Origin: Xanthobacteraceae bacterium | GTDB lineage: Bacteria; Pseudomonadota; Alphaproteobacteria; Rhizobiales; Xanthobacteraceae | Reading direction: 5' to 3' | Assembly: GCA_031291445.1 (NCBI GenBank) | Contig: JARLJA010000163.1 | Span: 1 to 50,266, forward strand | DNA: 50,266 bases | Program-made: the position numbers and the translations under genes | Notes under the pieces: generated by a model | What the model saw: only the letters and a program-made list of their open reading frames with translations | Databases searched by the model: none | What the model was told of the DNA's origin: nothing | Shown here: positions 17,325 through 26,302 of the stretch, piece by piece | Numbering within the stretch: the first letter of the stretch is position 1 | Layout of the letters: every line of letters starts with the position of its first letter

Positions 17325-18647
17325 ATGGTCGCACCACTCAAAGTGGGTATTGCGGGGCTCGGCACTGTTGGCACCGAGGTCGTCCGCCTGATCGAGGCCC
17401 AGGGCCGGATGCTGGCCATGCGCTGCGGCCGGGGCATTCGCGTCACCGCGGTGACCGCGCGCTCGAAGGCCCGCAAGCGCGGCGTCGACCTTCGCGGCAT
17501 CGCCTGGGCGAAGAGCCCGCTGGCGTTGGCGACCGACCCCGAGATCGACTGTTTCGTCGAATTGATGGGCGGGGCGGGCGATCCCGCATTGGCGGCGATC
17601 GAGGCGGCGCTGCGCGCCGGCAAATCGGTGGTCACGGCCAACAAGGCGCTGATCGCGCGGCACGGCAGCCGGCTGGCGGCGCTGGCCGAGCGGCATGGCG
17701 GGGCGCTCAATTTCGAGGCGGCGGTGGGAGCGGCCATTCCGGTGGTGAAGACCCTGCGCGAAGGGCTCGCCGGCACCACCATCCAGCGCGTCTACGGCAT
17801 TCTCAACGGCACCTGCAACTACATCCTGACCCGCATGGAGCAGGAGGGGCTGTCGTTCGCCGAATGTCTCAAGGACGCCCAGCGGCTCGGCTATGCCGAG
17901 GCCAACCCGGCGTTCGACATCGACGGTCACGATACGGCGCAGAAGCTCGCGATCCTCGCCAGCCTCGCCTTCGGCACCAAGGTTGCGGAGAAGGCGGTCT
18001 ATGTCGAGGGCATCTCCTCGATCGCGCCGGCCGACCTCGAGGCCGCGGAGCAGCTCGGCTATCGCGTCAAGCTGCTTGGCGTTGCGGTGCGCACCGCCAA
18101 GGGCATCGAGCAGCGCGTGCATCCGACCATGGTGCCGAAATCGTCGTCGATTGCCCAGGTGATGGGCGTCACGAATGCGGTGACCATCGACGGTGACGGA
18201 ATGCCGCCGATCACCCTGGTCGGACCTGGCGCCGGCGGCGCCGCCACCGCGTCGGCGGTGGTATCGGACATCGCCGACGTCGCCCGCGGCACCCGCAGCC
18301 TGCCGTTCGGCCGCCCGGTCGACCGGTTGCGCCTGACCACCAAGGCGCCGATGGAACGTCACGAGGGCGGCTACTACATCCGCCTGATGGCGCGCGACCT
18401 TGCCGGCACCGCGGCAACCATCGCGACCCGGCTCGCCGAGCAGAAGATCTCGATCGAATCCATCGTGCAGCGCCATCCCGACGCCGGTCGGGAGCCGGCG
18501 GCAAACCGCGGCAAACCGTTGCCCGTTCCCGTCATTCTCATTACCTATGCGACCAGCGAGGATGCGGTGCACCGCGCGTTGCAGGCCGTCCAGCGCGACA
18601 AGGTGATCACCGGGCGTCCCCAGGTGATCCGCATCGAAAAGAACTGA
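17325..18647 (+). CDS. hom: Homoserine dehydrogenase
   Basis: A 440-residue enzyme that reduces aspartate semialdehyde to homoserine, the branch point to threonine, methionine and isoleucine. The N-terminal nucleotide fold is GIAGLGTVGTEV; the catalytic domain has VYGILNGTCNYILTRM and GYAEANPAFDIDGHDTAQK, and the C-terminal 85 residues form an ACT regulatory domain expected to bind threonine. It lies between the aminotransferase and glpX on the same strand. Confidence 0.96.
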   Translation: MVAPLKVGIAGLGTVGTEVVRLIEAQGRMLAMRCGRGIRVTAVTARSKARKRGVDLRGIAWAKSPLALATDPEIDCFVELMGGAGDPALAAIEAALRAGKSVVTANKALIARHGSRLAALAERHGGALNFEAAVGAAIPVVKTLREGLAGTTIQRVYGILNGTCNYILTRMEQEGLSFAECLKDAQRLGYAEANPAFDIDGHDTAQKLAILASLAFGTKVAEKAVYVEGISSIAPADLEAAEQLGYRVKLLGVAVRTAKGIEQRVHPTMVPKSSSIAQVMGVTNAVTIDGDGMPPITLVGPGAGGAATASAVVSDIADVARGTRSLPFGRPVDRLRLTTKAPMERHEGGYYIRLMARDLAGTAATIATRLAEQKISIESIVQRHPDAGREPAANRGKPLPVPVILITYATSEDAVHRALQAVQRDKVITGRPQVIRIEKN

Positions 18648-18691
18648 ACCAGTGCATTCCGGCCCCGCCGTGGCCTTCAGGAGTTGAGCCG

Positions 18692-19693
18692 ATGTCGATG
18701 ACGATCACCGTTCCGCCCCAGCAACTCCTGGAGCGCATCCTGTCGATGGAAATCGTCCGCGTCACCGAGCGCGCGGCGGTGTCGGCCGCGCGGTTGCGCG
18801 GCCGCGGCGACGAGAAGGCGGCCGACCAGGCCGCCGTCGACGCCATGCGCCGGGAACTCAACAAGCTGCCGATCGAGGGCACGGTGGTGATCGGCGAGGG
18901 CGAGCGCGACGAGGCGCCGATGCTGTTCATCGGCGAAAAGGTCGGCATCCAGGCCGGCCCCCGGGTCGACATCGCCGTCGACCCGCTCGAGGGAACCACG
19001 CTGTGCGCCAAGAGCATGCCCGGCGCCATCGCCACCATGGCGATGGCCGAGGGCGGCACGCTGCTGAACGCGCCGGACGTCTACATGCAGAAGCTCGCCA
19101 TCGGTCCGGGCTACGACAGGGGCGTGGTCGATCTCGACGCCTCTCCGGCCGACAACATCCGGCGCCTCGCCAAGGCCAAGGGCGTGGCGCCGTCGGCGAT
19201 CACCGCGCTGGTGCTCGATCGTCCCCGTCACGCCGACATCATCGCCAGCGTGCGCTCGACCGGAGCCGCGGTGCACCTGATCATGGACGGTGACGTCGCC
19301 GGCGTGATCCATACCGCCGACCCGGACAATACCGGCATCGACATCTATCTCGGCACCGGCGGCGCGCCGGAAGGCGTGCTGGCGGCGGCGGCGCTGCGCT
19401 GCATCGGCGGCCAGATGCAATGCCGTCTCATTCTCGACACCGAGGAAAAGCGCGAGCGCTCGTTCAAGATGGGCATCACCGATCCGAAGAAGATCTACGG
19501 CGTCGAGGACCTGGCGAAGGGCGATTGCCTGTTCTCCGCGACCGGCGTGACCACGGGCTCGCTGCTGTCGGGGGTCAAGTTCCGCAAGGACGGCGTGATT
19601 GAAACCGAGACCGTGGTGATGCGCTCGGTCACCGGCACGGTGCGGGTGATCAAGGCGGAGCACCGGCAGCTCGAAAAATTCCATCTGGATTAA
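18692..19693 (+). CDS. glpX: Class II fructose-1,6-bisphosphatase
   Basis: A 333-residue GlpX-type phosphatase that hydrolyses fructose-1,6-bisphosphate in gluconeogenesis and, in autotrophs, the Calvin cycle. Metal and substrate motifs are VVIGEGERDEAPML (about residues 68-81), VDPLEGTT (about 97-104) and TGGAPEGVLAAAAL. AGGAG is placed 6 bases before the ATG. It is followed by the GNAT gene after 10 bases. The enzyme is unrelated to class I FBPase. Confidence 0.95.
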   Translation: MSMTITVPPQQLLERILSMEIVRVTERAAVSAARLRGRGDEKAADQAAVDAMRRELNKLPIEGTVVIGEGERDEAPMLFIGEKVGIQAGPRVDIAVDPLEGTTLCAKSMPGAIATMAMAEGGTLLNAPDVYMQKLAIGPGYDRGVVDLDASPADNIRRLAKAKGVAPSAITALVLDRPRHADIIASVRSTGAAVHLIMDGDVAGVIHTADPDNTGIDIYLGTGGAPEGVLAAAALRCIGGQMQCRLILDTEEKRERSFKMGITDPKKIYGVEDLAKGDCLFSATGVTTGSLLSGVKFRKDGVIETETVVMRSVTGTVRVIKAEHRQLEKFHLD

Positions 19694-19703
19694 GGGACGC
19701 GCG

Positions 19704-20165
19704 ATGGCCGGCATTCTCAAGGTTCGGCCGGTGACCGATGCGGACAGGGCCGAATGGGGGCCGCTGTGGCAGGGCTACCTGACGTTCTACGAGGCCCATC
19801 TGCCGCCGGGCGTCACCGACTTGACCTGGCGGCGCTTCCTCGATCCCGCCGAGCCGCTTCATGCCCTGGTTGCCGAGATCGACGGCCACCTGGCCGGGCT
19901 CGCCCACTACCTGTTGCACCGCTCGACCTGGGCGCCGGACTGCTACTGCTATCTCGAAGACCTGTTCGTTCCGCACGCCCTGCGCGGGCACGGCATCGGG
20001 CGCGCCCTGATCGAAGCGGTCGAGCACGCGGCGCTGGAGGCCCATGCCAGCCGGCTCTACTGGTCGACCCACCAGACCAATACTCAGGCCCAGATGCTCT
20101 ACGACAAGCTCGCCGAGCGCAGCGGCTTCATCCAGTATCGCAAGCGGCTCGATCCGCCGGTCTGA
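19704..20165 (+). CDS. GNAT-family N-acetyltransferase
   Basis: A 153-residue acetyl-CoA-dependent acetyltransferase. Motif A is LEDLFVPHALRGHGIGRALIE (acetyl-CoA loop RGHGIG) around residues 88-108, with the following YWSTHQTNTQAQMLYDKL typical of the Rtt/aminoglycoside-like clade of GNAT proteins. The substrate is unknown. AAGGGA is correctly placed. It follows glpX by 10 bases and is probably in the same transcript. Confidence 0.88.
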   Translation: MAGILKVRPVTDADRAEWGPLWQGYLTFYEAHLPPGVTDLTWRRFLDPAEPLHALVAEIDGHLAGLAHYLLHRSTWAPDCYCYLEDLFVPHALRGHGIGRALIEAVEHAALEAHASRLYWSTHQTNTQAQMLYDKLAERSGFIQYRKRLDPPV

Positions 20166-20225
20166 CGGCGGCAGGGACGACGCCAGCGTCGGTCGGCAGG
20201 GTTGCAATCAACGAAAGGGGCACGC

Positions 20226-20957
20226 ATGTCGGAGAACCGGGCCGCAATCTCAAACGTCAAGGCGCTGCTGTTCGACGTGTTCGGCACGGTGGTGGATTGG
20301 CGCACCAGCCTGATTGCGGATTTCACCGCCTGGGCGAACAGGGCCGGCAAGCGGGGGGACTGGACGGCGCTGGTCGATGCCTGGCGCGGCGCCTATGTTC
20401 CGTCGATGGACGAGGTCCGCAAGCATCCCGAGCGCGGCTATCTCAATCTGGACGCGCTGCACCGCGCGTCGCTGCTGCGGTTGGTCGCCGAACTGAAGAT
20501 CGAGGGACTGGGCGCGGAGGATCTCGCCTATCTCACCACCGGGTGGCATCGGCTGTCGCCGTGGCCCGACAGCGTCGACGGCCTGACCCGGCTGAAGCGG
20601 AAGTTCGTCATCGGCCCGCTGTCGAACGGCAACGTCGCCTTGCTGGTGAACATGGCCAAGGCCGCGGGGCTGCCGTGGGACCTCATCCTCAGCGCCGAGG
20701 TGTTCCAGCACTACAAGCCGGATCCCGAGACCTATCTCGGCGCGGCGCGGCTGCTCGGTCTCGACCCCGGCCAGGTGATGCTGGTGGCGGCCCACAATTC
20801 GGACCTGCGCGCGGCGCAGGATTTGGGACTTGCCACCTGCTTCGTGCCGCGCCCGACCGAATATGGTCCGCTGCAGGCGCGGGATTTCCGCGCCGAAGGT
20901 GAGTGGACCTTGGTCGTCAGCGATCTGCGCGATCTCGCGGATCGCCTCGGGTGCTAG
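20226..20957 (+). CDS. HAD-family type II haloacid dehalogenase
   Basis: A 243-residue HAD hydrolase. The nucleophile Asp is in LLFDVFGTVVDWR (about residues 14-26), the serine motif is PLSNGN (about 129-134), and the lysine motif is YKPDPETYLGAARLLG. The VFGTVVDW form and the all-alpha cap are typical of (S)-2-haloacid dehalogenases, although many members act on other compounds. ATG 20226 is chosen because GAAAGGGG precedes it; 20202 is the alternative. Confidence 0.9.
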   Translation: MSENRAAISNVKALLFDVFGTVVDWRTSLIADFTAWANRAGKRGDWTALVDAWRGAYVPSMDEVRKHPERGYLNLDALHRASLLRLVAELKIEGLGAEDLAYLTTGWHRLSPWPDSVDGLTRLKRKFVIGPLSNGNVALLVNMAKAAGLPWDLILSAEVFQHYKPDPETYLGAARLLGLDPGQVMLVAAHNSDLRAAQDLGLATCFVPRPTEYGPLQARDFRAEGEWTLVVSDLRDLADRLGC

Positions 20958-20986
20958 CGTCCCGATTCCAATAGTCAGGCGGCACG

Positions 20987-22828
20987 ATGGTCCACGCACC
21001 GGTCCACATTCCCGCCGAAGCCCCGCCGGCCTTTCTCGGCGTGAGCCGCTCGGCGACCGGCCGGCTGTGGCGCGACCGGCTCGACCTGCGCGGCGCCAAC
21101 CGGGCGCTGGCGATCGCCCAGCGCTACCAGATGCCGGAGATGCTGGCGCGGGTGCTGGCGGGGCGGGGCGTGGAGCTCGACGCGGTCGAGGACTTTCTCG
21201 ATCCGACGCTGCGCAAGCTGATGCCGGATCCCTATCGCCTGACCCAGATGGAAGCGGCCACCACCCGCATCGCCGATGCCATCGTGGCCGGCGAGAAGGT
21301 GGCGATCTTCGGCGACTACGACGTCGACGGCGCGACCTCGGCGGCGCTGCTGGCCTGGCACCTGCGCCGCTGCGGGCTCGATCCGCTGATCTACATTCCC
21401 GATCGCATCTTCGAGGGCTACGGCCCGAACGTCGAGGCGATCCGCAAGCTGGCGGAGGGCGGCGCCACCTTGCTCGTCACCGTCGACTGCGGCACCACCA
21501 GCGTCGAGCCCTTCGCCGAGGCGCGCCGCCTCGGCATGGGCATCGTGGTGATCGACCATCACCAGTGCGGCGACGAGCTGCCGCCGGTCGACGCGCTGGT
21601 CAATCCCAACCGTCCGGACGACCTGTCGGGCCTCGGCCACCTCGCCGCGGTCGGCCTCGTGCTGGTGACGCTGGTGGCGTTGAACCGCGAGCTGCGGGCC
21701 CGCGGATTCTGGAGCGACATGCGGCCCGAGCCCGACCTGCTGTCGCAGCTGCATCACGTCGCGCTGGGGACGGTGGCCGATGTCGCGCTGCTGGTCGGGC
21801 TCAACCGCGCCTTCGTCGCCAAGGGACTGATCGCGCTGCGCCGGCGCGACCATGTCGGCCACACCGCGCTGATGGACGTGGCACGGCTGAGCGGGCCGCC
21901 GGAAGCCTGGCATCTCGGCTTCATGCTCGGCCCGCGCGTCAATGCCGGGGGCCGGATCGGCCGCGCCGATCTCGGCGTCAGGCTGCTGCTGGAGAGCGAT
22001 CCGTCCGAGGCCGCGCGCATCGCCGCCGAGCTCGATCGTCTCAACCAGGAGCGGCGGCTGATCGAGCAGCACGCCGAGGCTGAAGCCGAGGCCGAAGCAC
22101 TCGCCGCGCTTGGCGCCGAGGACAAGGGCGCGGTGATCGTCACCGCGTCCCAGGGCTGGCATCCCGGCGTGGTCGGCCTGGTGGCGGCGCGGCTGAAGGA
22201 AAAATTCGCCCGGCCGGCCTTCGCCATCGCGCTCGAGCCCGGCGGCATCGGCACCGGGTCGGGACGTTCGATCAGCGGCGTCGACCTCGGCCGCGCGGTT
22301 CGCGAGGCGGTGCACGACGGCATCCTGATCAAGGGCGGCGGCCACGCCATGGCCGCCGGCGTGACGCTGAGCAAGGACAAGCTCGGCGAATTCCGCGCCT
22401 ATATCGAGGCCAGGCTCGCCGACGACGTCGCCAGGGCGCGGCATGTCAACGAGATCCTGATCGACGGCGCGGTCAGCGCCCGCGCGGTGACGCCGGATTT
22501 CATCAACATGCTGAACCGCGCGGCGCCCTTCGGCAACGGCAATCCCGAGCCGGTGGTGGCGCTGCCGGATCATCAGCTGGTCTATGCGGAGGAGGTCGCC
22601 AACGCCCATGTCCGCGTCCGCCTGAAGGCGGGGGACGGCGCGGTGGTGAACGGCATCGCCTTCCGCGCGGTCGGGCAGAAGCTCGGCCACGCGCTGAAGG
22701 ACAATCGCGGCCAGCCGATCCATGTCGCCGGCTCGCTGGCGATCGACCGCTGGCAGGGCAGCGAGCGGGCGCAGCTGCGCGTCATCGACGTCGCGGTGCC
22801 CGATCCGGGGCCGGCGCATATTCGGTGA
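20987..22828 (+). CDS. recJ: Single-stranded-DNA exonuclease RecJ
   Basis: A 613-residue 5'-3' exonuclease used in RecF-pathway recombination and mismatch repair. DHH motifs are present: GDYDVDGATSAALL with Asp110, VTVDCGTTS, VIDHHQCGDELP; the DHHA1 motif is KGGGHAMAAG at about residues 448-457, and an OB-fold C-terminus follows. The coding sequence is intact. Its last 265 bases and about 40 bases after the stop recur twice downstream in fused scars (25109-25411 and 26337-26640), so the right end of this gene is the left border of an accessory island. Confidence 0.96.
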   Translation: MVHAPVHIPAEAPPAFLGVSRSATGRLWRDRLDLRGANRALAIAQRYQMPEMLARVLAGRGVELDAVEDFLDPTLRKLMPDPYRLTQMEAATTRIADAIVAGEKVAIFGDYDVDGATSAALLAWHLRRCGLDPLIYIPDRIFEGYGPNVEAIRKLAEGGATLLVTVDCGTTSVEPFAEARRLGMGIVVIDHHQCGDELPPVDALVNPNRPDDLSGLGHLAAVGLVLVTLVALNRELRARGFWSDMRPEPDLLSQLHHVALGTVADVALLVGLNRAFVAKGLIALRRRDHVGHTALMDVARLSGPPEAWHLGFMLGPRVNAGGRIGRADLGVRLLLESDPSEAARIAAELDRLNQERRLIEQHAEAEAEAEALAALGAEDKGAVIVTASQGWHPGVVGLVAARLKEKFARPAFAIALEPGGIGTGSGRSISGVDLGRAVREAVHDGILIKGGGHAMAAGVTLSKDKLGEFRAYIEARLADDVARARHVNEILIDGAVSARAVTPDFINMLNRAAPFGNGNPEPVVALPDHQLVYAEEVANAHVRVRLKAGDGAVVNGIAFRAVGQKLGHALKDNRGQPIHVAGSLAIDRWQGSERAQLRVIDVAVPDPGPAHIR

Positions 22829-23279
22829 GCGCTGGAGCGCGATCGGATTGGATCGCAATCGCGATTCGGTTGTGTAGTCATAATTATTCTATCTTTTCAG
22901 CTTCAGGCGCCGCGACGTCCGCTTCGCGGTCGAAAGCGGACAATGGGAGCGCATGCTGGCATTTCTGCGAAGTGCCAACAGGCGACATCAACGCTGCCGT
23001 GCGTGGCTGAGCGCGCCGGCCGATTTCGCACGCTCCCAATCGGGAAGCAAGCGTCCGCAATGATCGCGATGAATAGTGCCGGAACGAGCTTGCCAAGACC
23101 GTGTTAAACAGCAAGCCCAAAGAAAACAGGCAAAAGTCCGGAGGCGTCATCCTCAGGATCGGATCGGACGGGCTGCCCGCGTGCCGAACGGCTTATAAAA
23201 CTTTAGACGCCACAATAATTGAGCTGCAATCCCGAGGCGCTATACTGACGGAGCATCAGGAAGCGGTAACCAGTAAAAA
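22829..23279. other. Left end of accessory island, noncoding
   Basis: The first 40 bases after the recJ stop match the scars downstream; the sequence then becomes AT-richer and unrelated. It contains a perfect 8-base-pair hairpin, GTCCGCTT at 22917-22924 with AAGCGGAC at 22934-22941, and no convincing gene. Confidence 0.5.
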
Positions 23280-23510
23280 ATGTCAGAAGACGAACCGTTC
23301 TCGGATCTCCAGCCTATTTTGTGGAAGTGGCTTATCCGGCTGATCTGGGTGGGTAGTATTGCCTTTTTTCAGATCGTCGAATTCAACCGATATCTAAACG
23401 GCCAGACCTACAGACCATTCTTTGGCCTTTACGCGGCGGTTCTGTTGGCTCTCTGTTTGTGGGTTGCCGCGAGTTGGCTAGCTCAACCGGCAAAGCGACC
23501 AAATAGTTGA
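23280..23510 (+). CDS. Small membrane protein, unknown
   Basis: A 76-residue frame with two hydrophobic segments, about residues 18-36 and 47-68, joined by a short polar loop (EFNRYLNGQTYR). The N-terminus is acidic (MSEDEPFSD). The ribosome binding site is weak. It lies in the first cargo segment of the island and looks unlike the surrounding chromosomal genes in base composition. I recognise no family. Confidence 0.5.
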   Translation: MSEDEPFSDLQPILWKWLIRLIWVGSIAFFQIVEFNRYLNGQTYRPFFGLYAAVLLALCLWVAASWLAQPAKRPNS

Positions 23511-23527
23511 TGCAAGAGCCCATCCAA

Positions 23528-23606
23528 CGTCCGGTGTGGGTCATTAGCGCCCGTTTTGAGCGACCAGGCGCACGTCCGGTCTGCCCTCGGGAGCGGACAT
23601 CATCAG
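23528..23606 (+). repeat. 79-base degenerate repeat, copy 1
   Basis: Aligns without gaps to 24079-24157 over 79 bases with roughly 70 percent identity by eye; shared cores are TCCGGT.TGGGTCA at the start and CGGACATC.TCAG at the end. The pair brackets the small reverse gene at 23725-23985. It may be a remnant of a widespread intergenic or pseudogene sequence. Confidence 0.55.
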
Positions 23607-23724
23607 CTCCGGTAGACTTGTCTCAAACGTGCCAACCCGCGTCGCGTCTCCGGCCACAGAACCGCGGACAGTGCGGGTGTGGGACCGGTACGCGCTAATC
23701 CAGCGCGTAGGGATCACGGACAAT

Positions 23725-23985
23725 TCAGCGCCCATCAAGCCGGCGGACCAGAATGATCAAGGTCAAGTAACCTGCGACCAGACCAACCATCGGGATCAGC
23801 GCAATCCACAATGGGGCTGAGTAAATCAGCATCCAGGCAAAAACACTGGAGATACTCGGGTCACCGGGGTGCTTTAAGGCCAACCACTGCCACAACAGGC
23901 TGCTTCCTGCGCTCGCGACAAGCACGCTTGCGGCGATGGCCACTACCGGCGGAACAAGACCAAGAATGATCATGCGCTTAAACAT
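23725..23985 (-). CDS. Small membrane protein, unknown
   Basis: An 86-residue frame beginning MFKRMIILGL, with two long hydrophobic segments at about residues 5-28 and 50-76 and a final basic RRLDGR. The arrangement predicts two transmembrane helices. I recognise no family. It lies in the first cargo segment of the recJ-mltB island between two degenerate direct repeats. Confidence 0.5.
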   Translation of the reverse strand: MFKRMIILGLVPPVVAIAASVLVASAGSSLLWQWLALKHPGDPSISSVFAWMLIYSAPLWIALIPMVGLVAGYLTLIILVRRLDGR

Positions 23986-24078
23986 CAGAGACCTTGCAAG
24001 GTAGGAGCCGCGTTTATCGACAAAACGGTGTCTTTGGGCAATGGTCTTCGTGGTCTTGATCGCCCCTCAAAGGCGCAA

Positions 24079-24157
24079 CTTCCGGTCTGGGTCAAAAACG
24101 CCGGTTTGGCGCTCCGCCTGTCACTTCCGATTTGCCCCGATCAACGGACATCGTCAG
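24079..24157 (+). repeat. 79-base degenerate repeat, copy 2
   Basis: Second copy of the element at 23528-23606, same orientation and length. Confidence 0.55.
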
Positions 24158-24248
24158 ACCTGGCCGGTTGGTCCGGTTGGTGCCAGGAGGAGAGGACGTC
24201 TCGCTAAACGCGGCGAATGGAGCGCGTCCTGGGGGCCTGCCCGTCGCG

Positions 24249-24752
24249 CTATTTAAATTTTTCCCAGACAAGAGTCACGACGCTCATCTTGCCGTCGCTG
24301 GCAAAGGGAGCGGGACGGCTGGTGTAAATGATGCGATCACCGTCGCGCTGGACGTCACGGATGTTGGTGGTGCCGGCCCACACCTCATTCCAGGCAAGGT
24401 CGATGTGATGAACGACCTTGCTGCCATCGAAGGTAAAAGTGCCGCCATAGGCTGTCATCGTGCGATGAAGGTCGGCTCGCTGCTGATCCGTCATCTTCTC
24501 GATCGATTCCGCCTTTGGCCGCCCATCATAGGTGATGAGAATATTGAAGTGGCCGTCCTTGCCATACATGGCCAAGCCCTTTGGCTTCGTGCCGAACGTG
24601 TCCTCGGTCTGTCCGGTATCGAGAAGCTTTCGCGTGGCGCTGATCAACCGATAATTTCCAGCAAATTCCTGTTCCTCGGCCACGGAAATTGACGGAACGA
24701 GCAGCCATGCTGCGCCGGCAAGGGCAAGCCTTGAACAAAATAGCATGAACAT
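24249..24752 (-). CDS. Secreted lipocalin-like domain protein
   Basis: A 167-residue protein with a signal peptide (about residues 1-28, ending SISVAEE) and a mature part resembling the lipocalin-like family: FAGNYRLISATRKLLDTGQ, then GKDGHFNILITYDGRPK, then MTAYGGTFTFDGSKVVHHID, ending with RLVWEKFK-type strand (here TLVWEKFK). Such proteins form small beta-barrels of unknown ligand, often periplasmic. ATG 24752 is chosen because GAGGGG lies 8 bases upstream; an ATG at 24767 has no such site. It is the best-supported gene of the first cargo segment. Confidence 0.78.
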   Translation of the reverse strand: MFMLFCSRLALAGAAWLLVPSISVAEEQEFAGNYRLISATRKLLDTGQTEDTFGTKPKGLAMYGKDGHFNILITYDGRPKAESIEKMTDQQRADLHRTMTAYGGTFTFDGSKVVHHIDLAWNEVWAGTTNIRDVQRDGDRIIYTSRPAPFASDGKMSVVTLVWEKFK

Positions 24753-24960
24753 GGAATACCCCCTCATCCGAACGGTGCGCTGAATCTTAGCACAACTCCA
24801 ATCGGCCGAGAGTACGTCGAGGATGGCCACGGCACCGTCACCCGAGGTCTGTTCCGGGGTCAGAATCGGAGGCCGGCCAGCCTCCACCCGATGCTGAGCC
24901 GGGCTTGCCGCCGAAAGCAGACATGAAGCACTTGCGAGTACCGACCCTTGAGAACCGGGC

Positions 24961-25077
24961 CTCAACCGCTCTGCCGCAGCCGCGCCAGCACCTTCAGCCC
25001 GCCATTGCCGTTGGCAGGCAGGCGTCAGCCCGACCTCGAGCTGGAAATCCCGCGCCGCCTTCATGGTGTCGTTGCCA
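24961..25077 (-). pseudogene. mltB-type 3' end fragment, copy 1
   Basis: About 117 bases match the last 37 codons of the transglycosylase gene at 28571-28683, same strand, including the stop. Substitutions are scattered, and a 4-base insertion around 25012-25020 shifts the frame. It joins directly to a recJ 3' fragment on its right through a 32-base linker (25077-25108), forming a scar. Confidence 0.88.
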
Positions 25078-25413
25078 CCGCCGCCGGTGCTGCAGGTGAT
25101 CGCTCCGTCGGATCACCAGCTGGTCTATGCCGAGGAGGTCGCCAACGCCCATGTCCGCGTCCGCCTCTAGGCCGGCGATGGCGCGGTGGTGAACGGCATC
25201 GCTTTCCGCGCGGTCGGGCAGAAGCTCGGCCACGCGCTGAAGGATAATCGCGGCCAGCCGATCCATGTCGCCGGCTCGCTGGCGATCGACCGCTGGCCGG
25301 GCAGAGAACGGGCGCAGCTGCGCGTCATCGACGACGCGGTGCCCGATCCCGGGCCGGCGCATATCCGGTGAGCGCTGGACCGCGATCGGACGGGATTGGA
25401 TCGCGATCGCGTC
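25021..25413 (+). repeat. 393-base direct repeat (fused mltB/recJ scar), copy 1
   Basis: Hand alignment to 26249-26641 gives 19 differences in 393 positions and no gaps (about 95 percent identity). It includes the end of the mltB fragment, the common linker, the recJ 3' end and about 40 bases after the recJ stop. It flanks the PEP-CTERM gene together with copy 2. Confidence 0.92.
25109..25411 (+). pseudogene. recJ 3' end fragment, copy 1
   Basis: Matches recJ from 22565 to just after its stop. A TAG at 25168-25170 replaces an AAG codon, so the frame is broken. Encodes the RecJ C-terminal OB-fold remnant. Several third-position differences from the intact gene are shared with copy 2. Confidence 0.9.
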
Positions 25414-25464
25414 TACTTCGATCCACCCGACGGCGGCTCTCAATTTAGGCTTGGTGATTATTGA

Positions 25465-26058
25465 TCAGGCAGAAATCAAGGCCGGTTTCGATTTCCGGCG
25501 AAATGCCATGAAGCCAATGCCAGCGAAGCCGAGCAGCAGCATTGCCCACGTGGAGGGCTCTGGCACCACACTGATCGCGAACGCCCCGTTGTAATAGGTT
25601 GATGGCAGGGCCGTGGCCTCGATCGTGACGACGTCGCCGGAATTCACGCTGAACACAGCCTTGGCGAACGCGTTGGGGCCGGTGGTGCCAAAGGCGGCGT
25701 CCGGATTGCTGGTATAGTAAGGTAGGCCTGCAGCCTGAAGCGTCGACGGGTCGCTCGGCGCACCCGGCACCGAGGCCCAGTCATTCGACGTCGCCGTGGC
25801 GACCAGCGCGCTATTGACAAACACGTCGAACTGGCTCCCGAGCGCATAGATGCCGGTGATGCGGAAAACTTCCGTAGTGGTGGCAGTGATCGTCACCGGG
25901 TAGAAGCTCAATCTACGGGTCTCGGAGTCATAGGGATCGCCTTCTATGATGATCCAGTTGTCGCTGCCTGCCGCAATGTCGGCCTTGGCCGAACTGAGTG
26001 CGGCGCTTGTGAGACTGATCGCGACCGCCGAGCCGAGCAGAATCGATGTGATACGCAT
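25465..26058 (-). CDS. PEP-CTERM sorted secreted protein
   Basis: A 197-residue protein with a signal peptide ([18 protein letters not shown], cleaved near ALSSAKA) and a C-terminal PEP-CTERM sorting tag: [13 protein letters not shown], hydrophobic helix, then FRRKSK. Such tags are recognised by exosortase (EpsH/XrtA) and the protein is exported to the surface or matrix. The central part (residues 30-165) is a beta-rich domain, [18 protein letters not shown], of unknown function. AAGGAAAA lies before the ATG at 26058; a longer frame to 26184 lacks such a site. It occupies the whole second cargo segment. No exosortase gene is present here. Confidence 0.88.
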   Translation of the reverse strand: MRITSILLGSAVAISLTSAALSSAKADIAAGSDNWIIIEGDPYDSETRRLSFYPVTITATTTEVFRITGIYALGSQFDVFVNSALVATATSNDWASVPGAPSDPSTLQAAGLPYYTSNPDAAFGTTGPNAFAKAVFSVNSGDVVTIEATALPSTYYNGAFAISVVPEPSTWAMLLLGFAGIGFMAFRRKSKPALISA

Positions 26059-26241
26059 AAGTTGTTTTCCTTTCTTGCGAGGGTCGGAATGCTTGATATG
26101 GCCGGCAGGGAACGGATTGGGCCGCGACCCATCGCGCGATAGACACTGAGATTGTTGCTCGGTTGTAACCGTTTTCAGGTACACTAAGGTAATCGCCTAT
26201 CTAAGCGATGTCCTTAATGCAATTAAGACAGATATATTCTG

Positions 26242-26302
26242 GTCGGCTGGCGTCAGCTCGACCTCGAGCTGAAAATCCCGCGCCGCCTTCATGGTGTCGT
26301 TG
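26242..26302 (-). pseudogene. mltB-type 3' end fragment, copy 2
   Basis: About 61 bases match the transglycosylase gene internal to its 3' end (compare 28620-28683); the final part with the stop is missing, cut at 26242. It is joined to the recJ fragment by the same linker as in copy 1. Confidence 0.85.

Noticed and set aside
22884-23150. A reverse open frame of 88 codons after recJ
   Set aside because: No ribosome binding site and no recognisable residues; it includes the hairpin at 22917-22941 and looks like intergenic repeat sequence.
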